A stretch of DNA of 64,000 bases from Symsagittifera roscoffensis. Its lineage: Eukaryota > Xenacoelomorpha > Acoela > Convolutidae. Position 1 is the first letter of the stretch; every line of letters begins with the position of its first letter. The position numbers were made by a program, and so were the translations under genes. Under the pieces are notes generated by a model. The model was not told the origin of the DNA. It did not search any database and saw only the letters and a program-made list of their open reading frames with translations. The stretch covers positions 38,953,330-39,017,329 of the forward strand of contig NC_087062.1 in assembly GCF_963678635.1 (NCBI RefSeq). Direction: 5' to 3'. This document shows positions 1 to 10,791 of this stretch, piece after piece.

Positions 1-1080
1 CTCGCTATTTCACACCGCCGTAATACATTCCCTTTGGTACTAAGGTCAGCGGGGCAACCGATTCCCAGTACTGTTCACCATCCCAAAAGGGTTGATTTGA
101 TGGTTGGCTGCTCTGTACTGTACTGTGCTGCTCGCCTCGTGATTTGTGCTCTTCCGACTGTATCTCAACCGTCAATCAATAATCGATCGCAACAACAATT
201 CCAAAAATAAGAATGAATTAAAAAAGAAATATAACCAAATACAGAGTAGCCTATAATTGGCTGAAATATAAACTAACCATTCAATTGAAGAAAGGGGTTC
301 GCGATTACTATTATTTAAACCAACTGCCTCCTGCAGTTCAATTAACACCTGACTACTAACTAACGTTCTCCTCGAGAACTTCTTTCAATATCAATTGGTC
401 AACAACGATTCCGCTATGCTCTAGATAGCCTAACTAACATTCACTAACTAATCTACATTCATATTAACAAGTCTTCCAACTCGTTCTCACTTTACTTGGA
501 GAATCAAGCGACTACCTTAGTTTGTAGCCCAAATTGTTCTCTAACGGACGCACAGCAAAATAAAAAAATTGGGATCAGATTGGACCGCTCTTTGCAAAAT
601 TTCCCCCCTGAAAAATCACTTTACTTGATTAGGAAATTCATAAAAGCAGTCACGGGATTGTCAATAGCAAGTTGTTGCAATACCTGCTGCAGCAGAACTG
701 CCATTGATCTGGAAAAGATGACACGATCAACAAAGATGAGGATGTGAGACAAGTTGTATGAGGATAGCCCCTACTCACAGACTTAAGTACTTATAAGTGG
801 ATTCAGCGAACTGGCGATTGCAGTTTTCTGTTTGGCCATGAATTTTTGTTCCCATCCGAGAGTGGAAATTCAGAGAAAGTCGGTGCAGCAACCGAAATTT
901 ATCTGAGTGATAGCCGAATCAACACTCAACTAATTCGCTCAATGTGTTCTCAGGGAATCCAAGAGCAAATATTTACTGTTTGGGAAGCTCACAGAGCCAG
1001 AATTGATAGCGTTAGAAACCAATGACCCTTTCTGCGACGTAATGGGTAGACAGACGACACATTAAAGTGCACCCGAAAGG
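1..1080. other. No gene recognised
   Basis: AT-rich sequence without a recognisable coding region. The longest frame, 496-747, encodes 83 residues with no domain, no codon bias and no relation to neighbours, so I do not call it. The stretch ends where the first degenerate copy of the transposon ORF3-like segment begins. Confidence 0.5.
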
Positions 1081-1640
1081 GTGAGATGGGGAAATGGTGC
1101 ACTACTAGGCATTGACTTGGCGAACAAACTCGATCTGGGTAGCAGCAGGGCCTACCAGCCAGGAGAAATGCCTTCCCCTACCAGACCTTGGCCTAATCAA
1201 GTGGTTGTATTTCAAATGAACAGCGAAACCGCTTTGTCTGGGAGAACCAATCGAGAGTGGCTATGCACCAAAAGGGCGAGAGTAGAATAGTTTGACTGCA
1301 GACATACGAGAAGATGAGTGAACTAGTGGAGAAAAGAGACCAATTGGAGAAGGTCAGAAAAGAACTCGTTAGATTGCAAAGAGACACAAACATGTGGAGC
1401 AGACTGTTTGAAGAAGCTCAGAAGATGAAGGAAGAGGATCTCTAGCAATTGAAAAAGGACTACAAAGAGTATTTTGAGAACTGGAGAACTACTGAAGCCA
1501 TGAAATTTAGTTGGTAGTTTAAAAACAAAGTTTAGCGAAGGGTTTTGAGACGAAAATACTCAGAGGTCATCGAATCTCCATTAAGCGATTATTCCACAGA
1601 TTATGATTACAAACAACCACTCAGGGTTAATCAGTTGAGT
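1081..1640 (+). pseudogene. Degenerate ORF3-like fragment, copy 1
   Basis: The 69-residue frame at 1081-1290 matches, residue by residue with substitutions, the segment encoded at about 40,408-40,620 in the large element: an RW-N-A start, the D-LAN motif, the GEMPSP block and the ending K-RVE/K-RARVE. Downstream, 1314-1500 matches the coiled-coil part (about 40,650-40,830), including a DTNMWSRLFEEA-type motif equivalent to RDMWKKLFVDC. In-frame stops interrupt it. A tail at 1557-1616 recurs at about 3,362-3,420, showing that it belongs to a repeated unit. No function can be expected. Confidence 0.65.
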
Positions 1641-2299
1641 CTAACAAAACGTGACTACCAAAGCTTCTTCAGTTATTCCGCACAAACAATAGACAAAAAA
1701 CTTTCAATTTTATTTGGGTTAGCTCAATTTTCAATTTCACACTGGTCAATTTGACGACTTGACGAAATTTTTGATTATTTACAGGCTTAAGCAAGTGAAC
1801 CAATTTTGTTGTTTGTCTCTTCAAAATAGGTTGGTATTATACAAAGATGTTCTTGAACTTTTCAAGGCTTGCCATTTTTAGTGTGACAACCAAATCTGAT
1901 TGTTCCGTAATTTTTGATTCTCCTTCCTTGGTTGTGCCGGAACCAGAAACTGAAAAGGGGCGTAAATTTGTGCCCTGCTGAAGAAAAAAATTGAAAAAAT
2001 AACTGGGCAGGAGAGTGGATGTGATGGGAGGCGTGGTATCAGACAGTATGGAATTGGATAACGGTAGTCCATTGACAAATGATGAAGCCATGGAGCACCG
2101 AAGATGAGATGAAGAACGGATGAAGTTCAAAACTTCGTCAATGACAAACTGAGTTTTTCCACAGTGTGATTGATTTTAACGACTAAGCTGACCCAACTAA
2201 ATTTGAAATTTTTTTGACCGCTCTTGTTTTCGAACAAATTGGAAAAGACTTGGTAGTCACCTTGAACTTCTCAGCCCTTGAAATGTTTTTAAATTTTTA
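1641..2299. other. Spacer between copies 1 and 2
   Basis: No supported gene. Minus-strand frames at 1837-2130 and 1878-2078 overlap each other in different frames and show no domain. The sequence is probably decayed transposon or flanking intergenic DNA. Confidence 0.4.
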
Positions 2300-2861
2300 G
2301 TTATTTAATTTCTGATATAGATAGACAAATTAGAAAGTATATTCTATGTTTCAAGCCTTACTGAGGGATGACATGGAAAGCCTGGGCTCTCTCGGGCATC
2401 GACTGGCGCACGAACCCGAATCTGGGTAGCAGCAGGACTTAGGTTACAAATAGACAGAGAAAAGTGGAGCAGATTGTTTGAAGAAGCTAATACGATGTAG
2501 GAAGAGTATTTAGAGCGTTTAAAACAAGAATACAGAGAGCATATTGCTGCTAAAACATACGGATGCTCTATCATCTGAGAGGAATGTTCCAGAAAAAAGC
2601 CCACCTGTAGAATCACTGATGTCCAAAAACTGAGACAGACGACTGATACGCAGGCGACTTCAGGACCTGGAACACTAATTATCCCTGATCCTAGCGACAC
2701 TTTGGTAGACCCACACTTCAAACAGACCTTGAGAAAGCTAGCGGAAACAGCAGGCCGCCTTGTGGCGCTGGGATGAATTGGATATGGAAGCATTCGATAC
2801 TGTAGTTTTAGCAGCTGAGCAAGAAACCAACACATGGAATGCCTACGTGTTGCCAAACAAC
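2300..2861 (+). pseudogene. Degenerate ORF3-like fragment, copy 2
   Basis: A second diverged copy of the ORF3 segment. About 2,355-2,560 matches the start (tgacatgg... equivalent to the RWRNE block), then jumps directly from the GSSRT block to the DRDKWSRLFEEA coiled-coil block, so the middle region present in copy 1 is missing. About 2,640-2,780 matches 40,948-41,040 of the large element (the PDPSDTL...K-ETAGRLV block). About 60 bp upstream (2,295-2,355) also matches the upstream flank of copy 3. Stops and frameshifts throughout. Confidence 0.6.
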
Positions 2862-3139
2862 CAGAACAATTTTGAGTCGGCGTCCGTCTTGTTCCCTAAA
2901 ACAGGCTAAATATTTCAGAGCAATTTCGGATCGGCCTGTGGTGGTTCTCCAAAACAGACTGCAGTCTTCAGAGCAGTTTTGGGTTGGCGTGTGTACGGTT
3001 CTCCAATGCGGACTACAGTAGAATGAGCAGTTTTGGGTCGGCGTGTTGTTGGTTCTCCAGCGCAGTTGGTTGCAGTCTCCAGAGCAGTTTTATTTCAGCG
3101 CGTCTGGTTCGTCGGTCAGATTACATTTTCCAGAGCAGA
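2862..3139 (+). repeat. 54-bp minisatellite, about five units
   Basis: Tandem units begin with a (ag)agcagttttgggtcggc-like core at about 2862, 2917, 2970, 3024 and 3081, with a truncated sixth start at 3132; spacing is 51-57 bp. Each unit continues through gttggttctcca and ends near cagactgcagtc. A single related unit is visible after copy 3 (about 4,469-4,505), so the array arose by local expansion inside copy 2. Confidence 0.75.
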
Positions 3140-3919
3140 CAAAAAAGACATCAGTCTACACCTTCACTACTTGCCCAGTTTTATTGCTAGTTTTTCACTT
3201 TGAAAGTGGGTCCTAAATAAAAATGTTTTTCTGACTAAAAAGGTTTTTGGGTTTTGTAAAAAAATATTCGGCTCTCGGTTTAGAAGATTGCAACGTAAAA
3301 CATGCTACCCGACAGTTGAAAGTATTGAAATCGAAAAACTCTGAGGCTAGAAAAAACACTTCCGAGGGATTTTTTGCAGAAGTCATCAGATTTCCATAAA
3401 GCGATCAATCAATTTCTTTAGACTACAAACAGCCAATTTTTTTATTGGCTTCTTTAATTTAAAAAAAAATGAGCGCTAAAACTTTTACTAATAATTCAAG
3501 GGCCATCCAGCTCAACGTGACTGGCACATCTTCTCAATTAGTTTGAATGAAACAGAAGACAAAAAACAACTACCCGGGTAAGTTTAGTTTTCAAAATCAA
3601 TGACACTGGACAATCTCAAAATTTCCTTGATGAAATTCTGAATTTCATCATCTATTTATCTTCGCTTCAGTGCTCTTCGGCTTCCTCATCTGCCATCTCG
3701 TTACTGCTTTCCAGTCCCTCTCTGTCTTCTATCAACACATTTTCAGGTCGTGTCACCTTTCTCCAGCTGAGATACCTTTTCCTCGCCTACAGCAAAGAAT
3801 CGACGCCCCATCTCAACTCCCTGTTTTGGCACATTCAGAGAAGTAGAATCATGAATTACGGCAAATCCAAATTTGGTTTTCACGTTGAAGTTAGCAACTC
3901 TTGAAAAATTTATGTAATT
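3140..3919. other. Inter-copy spacer with repeated tail
   Basis: No gene. About 3,337-3,440 matches the tail of copy 1 (about 1,555-1,625), the block ending in gactacaaacagcca. This shows a tandem unit that includes noncoding sequence. The rest shows nothing recognisable. Confidence 0.5.
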
Positions 3920-4505
3920 TTTAGTTTTTTACTTACTTATTTACAGATACAAATAAGAAAGTTTATTCAATTTTTAAGTCTGACTGAAGGATGAGATGGA
4001 GAAAAAGGGCAGTTTCGGGCATTGAAGTGGCGAACGAACCGAAGTGGTAACAGCAGGATCTAGATTACAAAAAGACAGAGACAAGTGGAGCAGACTATTT
4101 GAAGAAGCTAATAAGATAAAGGAAGAGGTTTCAGAGCCTTTGAAAAGGGACTGCAGAAAGCATTATGAGGCTAAAACAAAAAGATGATCTTTTACCTGAG
4201 AGGGATCACCCATTAAAAAACCCACCTGTAGAACTACTGGCGCCATAAACAATGAGCCTGACGACTGATACGCAGGCGATTTCAAGGTCTGAAAGACTGA
4301 CTATCTCGAATTCTAGCGACAAATTGGAAGACCCTCATATCAAGGAGGTTTTCAGAAAGCTAGTGGGAACAGCTGGTCGCCTAGTGGGATTTGCTGAATT
4401 GGATGTAGATTTGCGATACTGGAGCATGAGCGGCTGAGGAAGCAATGAACACACGAGAAACCTCGTTCTTTGAGCAGTTTGGTGCGATTGTTCCCACCAG
4501 TGCCA
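3920..4505 (+). pseudogene. Degenerate ORF3-like fragment, copy 3
   Basis: Third copy. 3,920-3,975 matches the flank of copy 2; 3,975-4,150 carries the RW...LAN and DRDKWSRLFEEA blocks with the same internal deletion as copy 2. The frame 4252-4437 matches the large element at 40,948-41,040 (PHIKEVFRKLVGTAGRLVG against DPVVEQTTRKLIETAGRLVA). One minisatellite-like unit follows. Copies 2 and 3 share a deletion and flanks, so they derive from one ancestor. Confidence 0.6.
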
Positions 4506-5887
4506 CAAACGGCGAGCAGTTAGCGTGATCCGGAAAAATGCGTGAGTAGAACCGAATTTGTACGTGATGGAAAAACTAGGTGAAGGTCCGACCATAAAAA
4601 CATAACACTCAGAAGAATATAGTGTCCAGCTTACCAAACTGATGCTCCAAGATCTTTTAGAGCCGATGCGACTGCATGTTTAGGACTACAACGACATCAT
4701 GATCATGGCTTTTTGATCTGGATAAGACCAGTACCATCACTCGGGCATTTTTATTAAGGAAATTTGCCAAATTAGACTTGGACGGAGTAAGTTTCGCGCT
4801 GTATGCTGTACGAATGCTAGTTGCTACTATCATTCAACTGCTTATACTCAATTGAAAATGTAGGCTGGCTAATAGTGTTGAAACCACCTTGAAATCGGTG
4901 ACTGCCCTGAAAATACCCGATCTTGAGGAAATGTCTTTAAACAACACCATGTAACTGGCCACTGCCCGAGTTTTACAGGTTGAGCGTGTAAATCGTCACA
5001 AAAAGACAAGAGTCGAAAGAGCTAGACGACTTCTCACGTTAATGTGTTGAAACAGATAAAGAACCCTTCAGCATATGTCAGGGAACAGTCAGCATAATCT
5101 AAGTTGGTGCCACAAGAAGGTGATGCAGTGGTGAATGCAAAAAATTTGCGTCATAAAACAAGGCCGAAATGGAAACAACAAAAATCGTGGTAATTTCAAA
5201 CTTTTTTAAATTACTTCAACCTCGCTGTTCTGGCCGGACGTAACGGTTTAACCAGCAGTTGATTGAAATTGGATGGAATCTCTTCAAATGACCATGAAGG
5301 TGCAAAAAAACAGAACTTAACTAATAAGGATTGTCTGCGCTCAATAATTACTTGCGTAATTTTTGGCGGCAGACTCAGAAAACTGTTCACCGCTCAAACA
5401 TTTTAAAATCAAGGGCAGGAATTTTGCATAGGATTTTAAAGTATTTGAGGGATTTTTTTCACAAAGAGACGCCTAAATCAGTGTTCGTGTTGTCACCTGG
5501 ATATGCAGAACCCTCATGCGGATTAAAACTTTGATTATACCATGATCGCTATACTCACAGAAGGGAAGATAATTCCCGCTTCCAAAAGAGAGGTAGACCG
5601 GAATCATGGAATCACCCAATGAGGGCAAAACTGCCAGCCGTGTGGTAAGACATGTCGACTGCGATGAGGCGACTGAACACACACCTCAGGCAAAAATTTG
5701 CCAGTGGCGAAGCATTGGGCTTTGACGTTTCCATTTTTGGTCGCTAATATAAGTTAAAACTAGAAGTAAATGATGATGAAATCATCATTGGCATTTTGAA
5801 CGATCTCTAAATTTGAAAAAGTGGAGCTCTGGAAACGAGTACGAAGCTAACGGACGCAAAAAAGGGAGAAAATTGGAGGCACACTAC
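4506..5887. other. No gene recognised
   Basis: Unassigned sequence between the last ORF3-like copy and the minus-strand LTR element. Frames at 5331-5534 (+) and 5473-5682 (-) are short, overlap each other and have no recognisable domain. The last four bases, gaag (5888-5891, just outside this entry), are the target duplication of the adjacent element. Confidence 0.4.
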
Positions 5888-5891
5888 GAAG

Positions 5892-6301
5892 TGAGTTAGG
5901 ACCGATGTGGTTAACTCATAGAGTAATTTCGGATAGGGTACATCGTCTGCTCGTCACGCTATCTTATTTTCGGCCGGATAGATTCGTGCAACTTCTTAGT
6001 CTAATACCGATCCTAATCTTACTCTTATACTTTCTAGTCTCAGGGTGTTTAACTAGTCTCTGCTAGGCTCAATAGATCTAGGGTATACTGGTTTGTTGCG
6101 GCTGCTGAAGTTCTCTTGGAGAGACAACTAATTTCTAAGTTAAATTCAAATCTCTCTGGTGCTGAAATTACAAGTAATTTCAGCACTTACAAATAAGTGG
6201 GTTGTTAGTTAGATGGATCATGATTGGTTAATATTAAATACTTTACAGTGGTAAAATATCTAATTTATCCAATCATAAAATATAGTTTAGATCAGGTTCC
6301 A
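5892..6301 (-). repeat. 3' LTR of the minus-strand gypsy element
   Basis: The 410-bp repeat matches 20735-21144 with about five substitutions, two of them in the first six bases. On the minus strand it starts TGGAACC and ends at TCA next to the gaag target duplication. A short purine-rich stretch (minus-strand CCGGATGGG, 6302-6310) lies immediately before it and is the candidate polypurine tract. Confidence 0.93.
6159..6186. promoter_or_regulatory. 28-bp palindrome inside the LTR
   Basis: gtgctgaaattac and gtaatttcagcac form a perfect 13-bp inverted repeat around a 2-nt centre. It is preserved exactly in the other LTR at 21002-21029. In RNA it would form a strong hairpin; as DNA it could bind a dimeric factor. 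Its role (R-region hairpin, polyadenylation control, operator) cannot be decided from sequence. Confidence 0.7.
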
Positions 6302-8254
6302 CCCATCCGGGTTTTACAGAGTTTTTTTAGAATTATCTTTCTGCAATTCAAAGGATGGATGATGAACGTTGGTATTTGGCGAACATCGTATTCTTGTCCG
6401 GTTCCTCTTGTTAGAGAAGTTCCAGGACGCTGGAGTTAGGGACATTAATCGTTGTGTCGTTTTGTGACAACGACTGTGTTTCCCAATGAAATCAATCTGA
6501 TTTCAAAATGGTTTGCTATGACGGGTTTTTCTGTATTATGTAGAGAACTTGTTTTGTGTTCAACGTCGTCTGGGAATGGCGTGGAGATTGTGTGTGGAAG
6601 GGATGCCTTGTAACTCGGATCTGTACGTATACTTGAACATCGAGGTGGTCATTGGTCTAGTTCAATGAAGTCCTTTTCTGCGAAGTCAAGTCGTACTCTA
6701 AATCCTTTGAGTTGTGATTGTGGACGGCATATCGGTTGTGGTTAGCCATTCTTGTTCGAGTGTAATGGGATCATTTTGTCTTTGGATGTTCGTCTTTGTT
6801 GTTGTGTGTTGATCTATATACTGCAAGGTATGATTTACATTTTATAAAATTTTTATTAGTTTGGTTTTTTAATCATGAATTTAGTTAGTTTTTTTCACAA
6901 AACCATTTTGTTTTAGTTCTGTTATTTTGAAGAGTTAATTACCCTTGAGTACCTCTTAATAAAAATAGAAGTGAGGTCACAAAGCGTGGATGAAGCGCGG
7001 TGGGTTAGGCCGGCTATAGAGCATGCTCAGGACGTCCTCTCTGGTGGGTTAGGCCACGAGTGGGAGTATGATTTCGTGCGGTTTCTGTGAGAGGTCCTGT
7101 TATGTGATAACGTTTTATGTTGGGTTTATGGTGGTCTTTCTTATGTTCCGTTGGTTGTGTCCTTTTTTCAAAAATCTAATTGTTTTTATTGTGGGTTTGT
7201 CTTTCGACTTTTTTGTGTTTTATTATTTCTTTCTTAGACTTTATAATAGTCTTCAAAAGAATAAATTATCCAGTTTTAAACTGGGTTAATCCGGTTTGGG
7301 TACCGTTGGTTTTTTTTTCTTAGTCATGCTGTTATTTTATGATTTGTGGTGTTTAGTAAGCTGCGTTGGTTAGTTTGGTTTAGTATATAATGGTTTAGTA
7401 TATAATTCCTTTCCAACCGGGTTAAAGGAAGGTTTGAAACTTGTTATCGTGTGTTAGAGTTGTTGAGTGTGAAAACTTGAAACTTAAAATCATTATTTAA
7501 ACAATTCTTCGTGGGCGAGCTGTGCGAGTTTGGATAGAATTCCTGTGCGAGTGAAAGAAAATATCAAAAGGTTAGTACTGCATTTTCATTTTATCAATTT
7601 ATTACATAGAATTTCAATTTTACTGCTAGTTTTGGGGGAAATTTAAAGTTATAAATTTTCATCATAATTAAATTTACTGCTTTATGGGGAAATAATTTAT
7701 AAATTAATTTACTACATTTGGTATGAATTTTATTAGATTATCTTGTGTAAAATATTAATGAAGTTCAGAAGAATTTTAACAAGTTTATTTTTTATTTTTA
7801 TTTTCTGTTTTTTGCAGATGATCGTGGTATGAAGACTAAAAATGTAAAAGAAACATGAGTAAAGAACGGTTAGTACTAATTTTAAATTTATTAGTTAAGA
7901 ATATTTTTAAATTATATACCTGTTAATCGTCTGGGAAAAAGCCGTGGGGAAAGATGTCGTGTATTATGTCCGAATTTTTTAGTAATTTTGCTAGTACGCG
8001 AATGATGTTTGTATTTTGGAGCAGTGGCCATAGCAATTGAAGTGCTTTAATGGTTTTTAGTTCTTCGGTGTCTACTGCAAACTCATAAGGTGTGTTTTGA
8101 ATGAGGTTATATATTTTGTGATTATATTTAGTATTGTGAATAAATTATAATATTGGGATTTCTATAGGTTGGATAAATTCATGTGGGATAAGGAAGGGTC
8201 TGGATTCTTCGGCATTAAAGGTCTTCGTGATGGGACAAAATATATACATTTGTG
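6302..8254 (-). other. 3' noncoding region of the minus-strand element
   Basis: About 1.95 kb between the 3' ORF and the 3' LTR. It is AT-rich with no convincing frame; the 73-residue plus-strand frame at 7068-7289 is antisense to the element and hydrophobic by T-richness. A GC-richer patch contains the 13-bp word ggtgggttaggcc twice (6999-7011 and 7043-7055). Confidence 0.6.
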
Positions 8255-9898
8255 TTACTGGGTCATAATGGCGGAGGATGCCGTGGAGGTTAGTATCCTT
8301 GATGCAATAGGTGAAATTGACAAAAAATGGTGAAGTGTACTTCGAGTTAAGAAACTGAAAACGATGGTGTGGTTGTCTTGATGAAGTATGTAAATCAAAA
8401 TGATTTTGATAAAGCGATAGTATGTATATGTATGAGTCTGTTTAGTGCGTAACATAATGTCGTGTGAACAGTGCAAATCGCGTTCATGTGGTGCAAGGAA
8501 GTGAAAAGTTAGTGAAAAAAATTGAAATTTTTCTTTAAAACTTTCGTAAGCTTGAATATCAGTTAGTGCTTCAGAAATGATGTGATCATATTTTCTATCA
8601 AAAATATTAAATGTGAATACATATGTCGTTTTGATGAAGAATTTTTCTGTAAGTTTTGGGTTAGCGAAGCGGTCGTCATCTAGAAATTGGTCTTGATTAG
8701 TTCGGATGATATTATGGTCGTAATATTCTATTGTAAATTCGTTAGCTCGGGGTGCAGTGAATAATTTTAGTGATTTTTTATATCCTATATAAGTAAATTG
8801 TCTAGGTGTTAGTGTTGCGGTGAGTCTATATAGCATATCTTTATTCTTTTCTATATCGTTATGAGTACTAGATAGTGGCAGGCAAAGGAGATTAGTAAAA
8901 TGGTAATATGTTGTCCAGTGAATTGTCGGCATTAAAACATGTTCATCTACAAAACTACGTGTGTCGTTAGTGTCGTTAGGTGTGTTTAAAGTATATTGTG
9001 GGAATGAGGGTAAGGTGATTGCTAGAAATTCTTTCGTATTGGTGTGGTGTGGATGATTAATATATTCGCAGACTGTTCCTGGTTTGGTCGGAAATGGATG
9101 GTTCGGGAATTTTCTTTTAAAAGTGCGATCAGCTGGGTGAGTGCTATTTGATGATTCGGTGGATGTGGATGATTTTGCTAATGATGAAGTGTAAGCTGAG
9201 GAGGGTGTAGGAGTAGGTGGGTTTGAGGATTCTATTGTGGATGAAATTTGATTTATAGTGAGGATGTTAGGGTGTATTAGCTGTTGTTGCAGGGTGATAA
9301 AATTATCGAGTTCCTGGGAGATTTGGGGGGTATCTGGAGAATTATTAGGTGATCGGTCGGAATGAAATGGAGAATAGGTTGGGTTACTTGTGAAGCATAA
9401 GAAGGAGTAGAAACGGATGGGAGTGGGTTATTTGGTGGGATCGGTTGAAAAGGGGGTTTTGAAAAAACTGAGGAGTTGGTTCAAAAATTATTGGATGGAG
9501 ATGGTTCGGAGTCTGCAAATTCGTCAGGGGTTTCTATATTAGGGTTATTAAGTTGTGAAATGGAGTATAAAACTGAAATATCTGAATTAGTATCCGAATT
9601 CATGCTTGATGATATATTAATAGTTGAAAAATTGGGTGACGGGAAAGCAAAAAGTGAGATTATTGGGATTGGAGTGTGGAGGTTGGTTGGATGGGAATTT
9701 GAGCGGTGTAGGGATCCAAGTTGTCGGCTCATCGTGGGCTAAAAAAATGATTATTTTGAGACTGAAAAGCGGTAGGGGTTGTTCTATAATTTGTTCATAT
9801 GTATTATCATCTTGTGAATGATGTGTCATTATATGTTGTATGGGACTTTGCGACATGTTTTGTCTAAAATTTGGGTTGCTTTTTTTATACATTTGCAT
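8255..9898 (-). pseudogene. Unidentified 3' ORF of the minus-strand element
   Basis: The position is that of env, but I see no signal peptide, cysteine pattern or membrane anchor. The reading frame is open without stops from 9427 to 8255 (390 codons; the first Met is at 8932, so the true start is upstream). It joins by frameshift to a frame that starts at 9732 and continues through an in-frame TGA at 9481-9483, and probably to a frame starting at 9898. The N-terminal half is rich in Ser, Pro, Asn and Thr and looks disordered. The C-terminal half (from the YRLTATLTPRQF region to about 8,300) has the mixed composition of a folded domain. I do not recognise it. Loss of frame in at least two places makes this copy defective. 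Confidence 0.55.
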
Positions 9899-9984
9899 AT
9901 TGTCAATATTAGGGATGATTAAAATGTTATAAACATTACAAATAGTAAAAAAATATCTGTTCTACTAAAAATGGTTCGTATCAT

Positions 9985-10350
9985 TTAAATATGCTTTGGG
10001 TTATCGTACCTGTGAATATGGTCAATGATTTGGGAAAGTTGGAGATATATTTCAAATAGGGAGTAGAAAATTAAAAAAATATTGCAAAAAATGATTAAAA
10101 TTATTATAAAAGCTTCAAAAGTATCAAAGAGAAATATGAATAAAAGTTTAAGTATTGTTAAAAAGTTTATGAAATTGTTGAAAATTGTATTGACTGATCG
10201 AGAGATTGCTTCTTGGTCGAATATTTTTTGTTGTTTGGGGCGATTTTCAAGTGTGGTCGAATTATTTATTGATTTTTTTGACAAGTGGGTTGTGTTTTGT
10301 GAAAAATTGTTGGGGGCGAATTTTATGGTGTTTGGGAGGTCTTCTTTGCT
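9985..10350 (-). CDS. Small hydrophobic ORF, uncertain
   Basis: An open frame runs from about 10,350 to 9985, with a 99-residue part from 10284. It has several N-glycosylation-type sequons (NFS, NTT, NST) and then a long hydrophobic stretch of about 45 residues (FINFLTILKLLFIFLF and onward) followed by a short tail. That is one or two membrane segments, and it could be the C-terminal anchor of a lost envelope-like protein. No Met start is clear, the sequence is AT-rich and hydrophobicity could be compositional, so confidence is low. Confidence 0.3.
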   Translation of the reverse strand, partial: SKEDLPNTIKFAPNNFSQNTTHLSKKSINNSTTLENRPKQQKIFDQEAISRSVNTIFNNFINFLTILKLLFIFLFDTFEAFIIILIIFCNIFLIFYSLFEIYLQLSQIIDHIHRYDNPKHI

Positions 10351-10791
10351 TTATTTTTATTTGTCAGGTGATCTGGGGTATTTTTGAGATTTTTGTACTT
10401 TAGGCTAATTTAATATGATCGTATTTTTACTTTAGGCTAATTTATCATTTTTGGTTGGGGGGTTTTTGAGGTCTAAGTTGGGAAAATATTGTTGATCTTT
10501 GCGTTATTAGATAAGGGAGGGTTATAATATTATGGTGGTATTTATTTTAGTTGTCAAGTTTGAGTGGTTTGCTTATTTTTGACCTGGAGGTTGTAAAGTT
10601 ATAGTTATAGATATGCCTGGAGTTTAATATCTTTCGTCTAATTGGTTTGTGTTATAGTTATAGAAGGTGACGGATTGAATGAATCCCATTGGCTAATTTT
10701 GAACTAGAATCGTTGCGTGTTTGTCAGCATGTTATTTTGAAAAATGAAAGTTCAAAATGATTCAGAGGTGCAAAGATTATTAATTTTAAAA

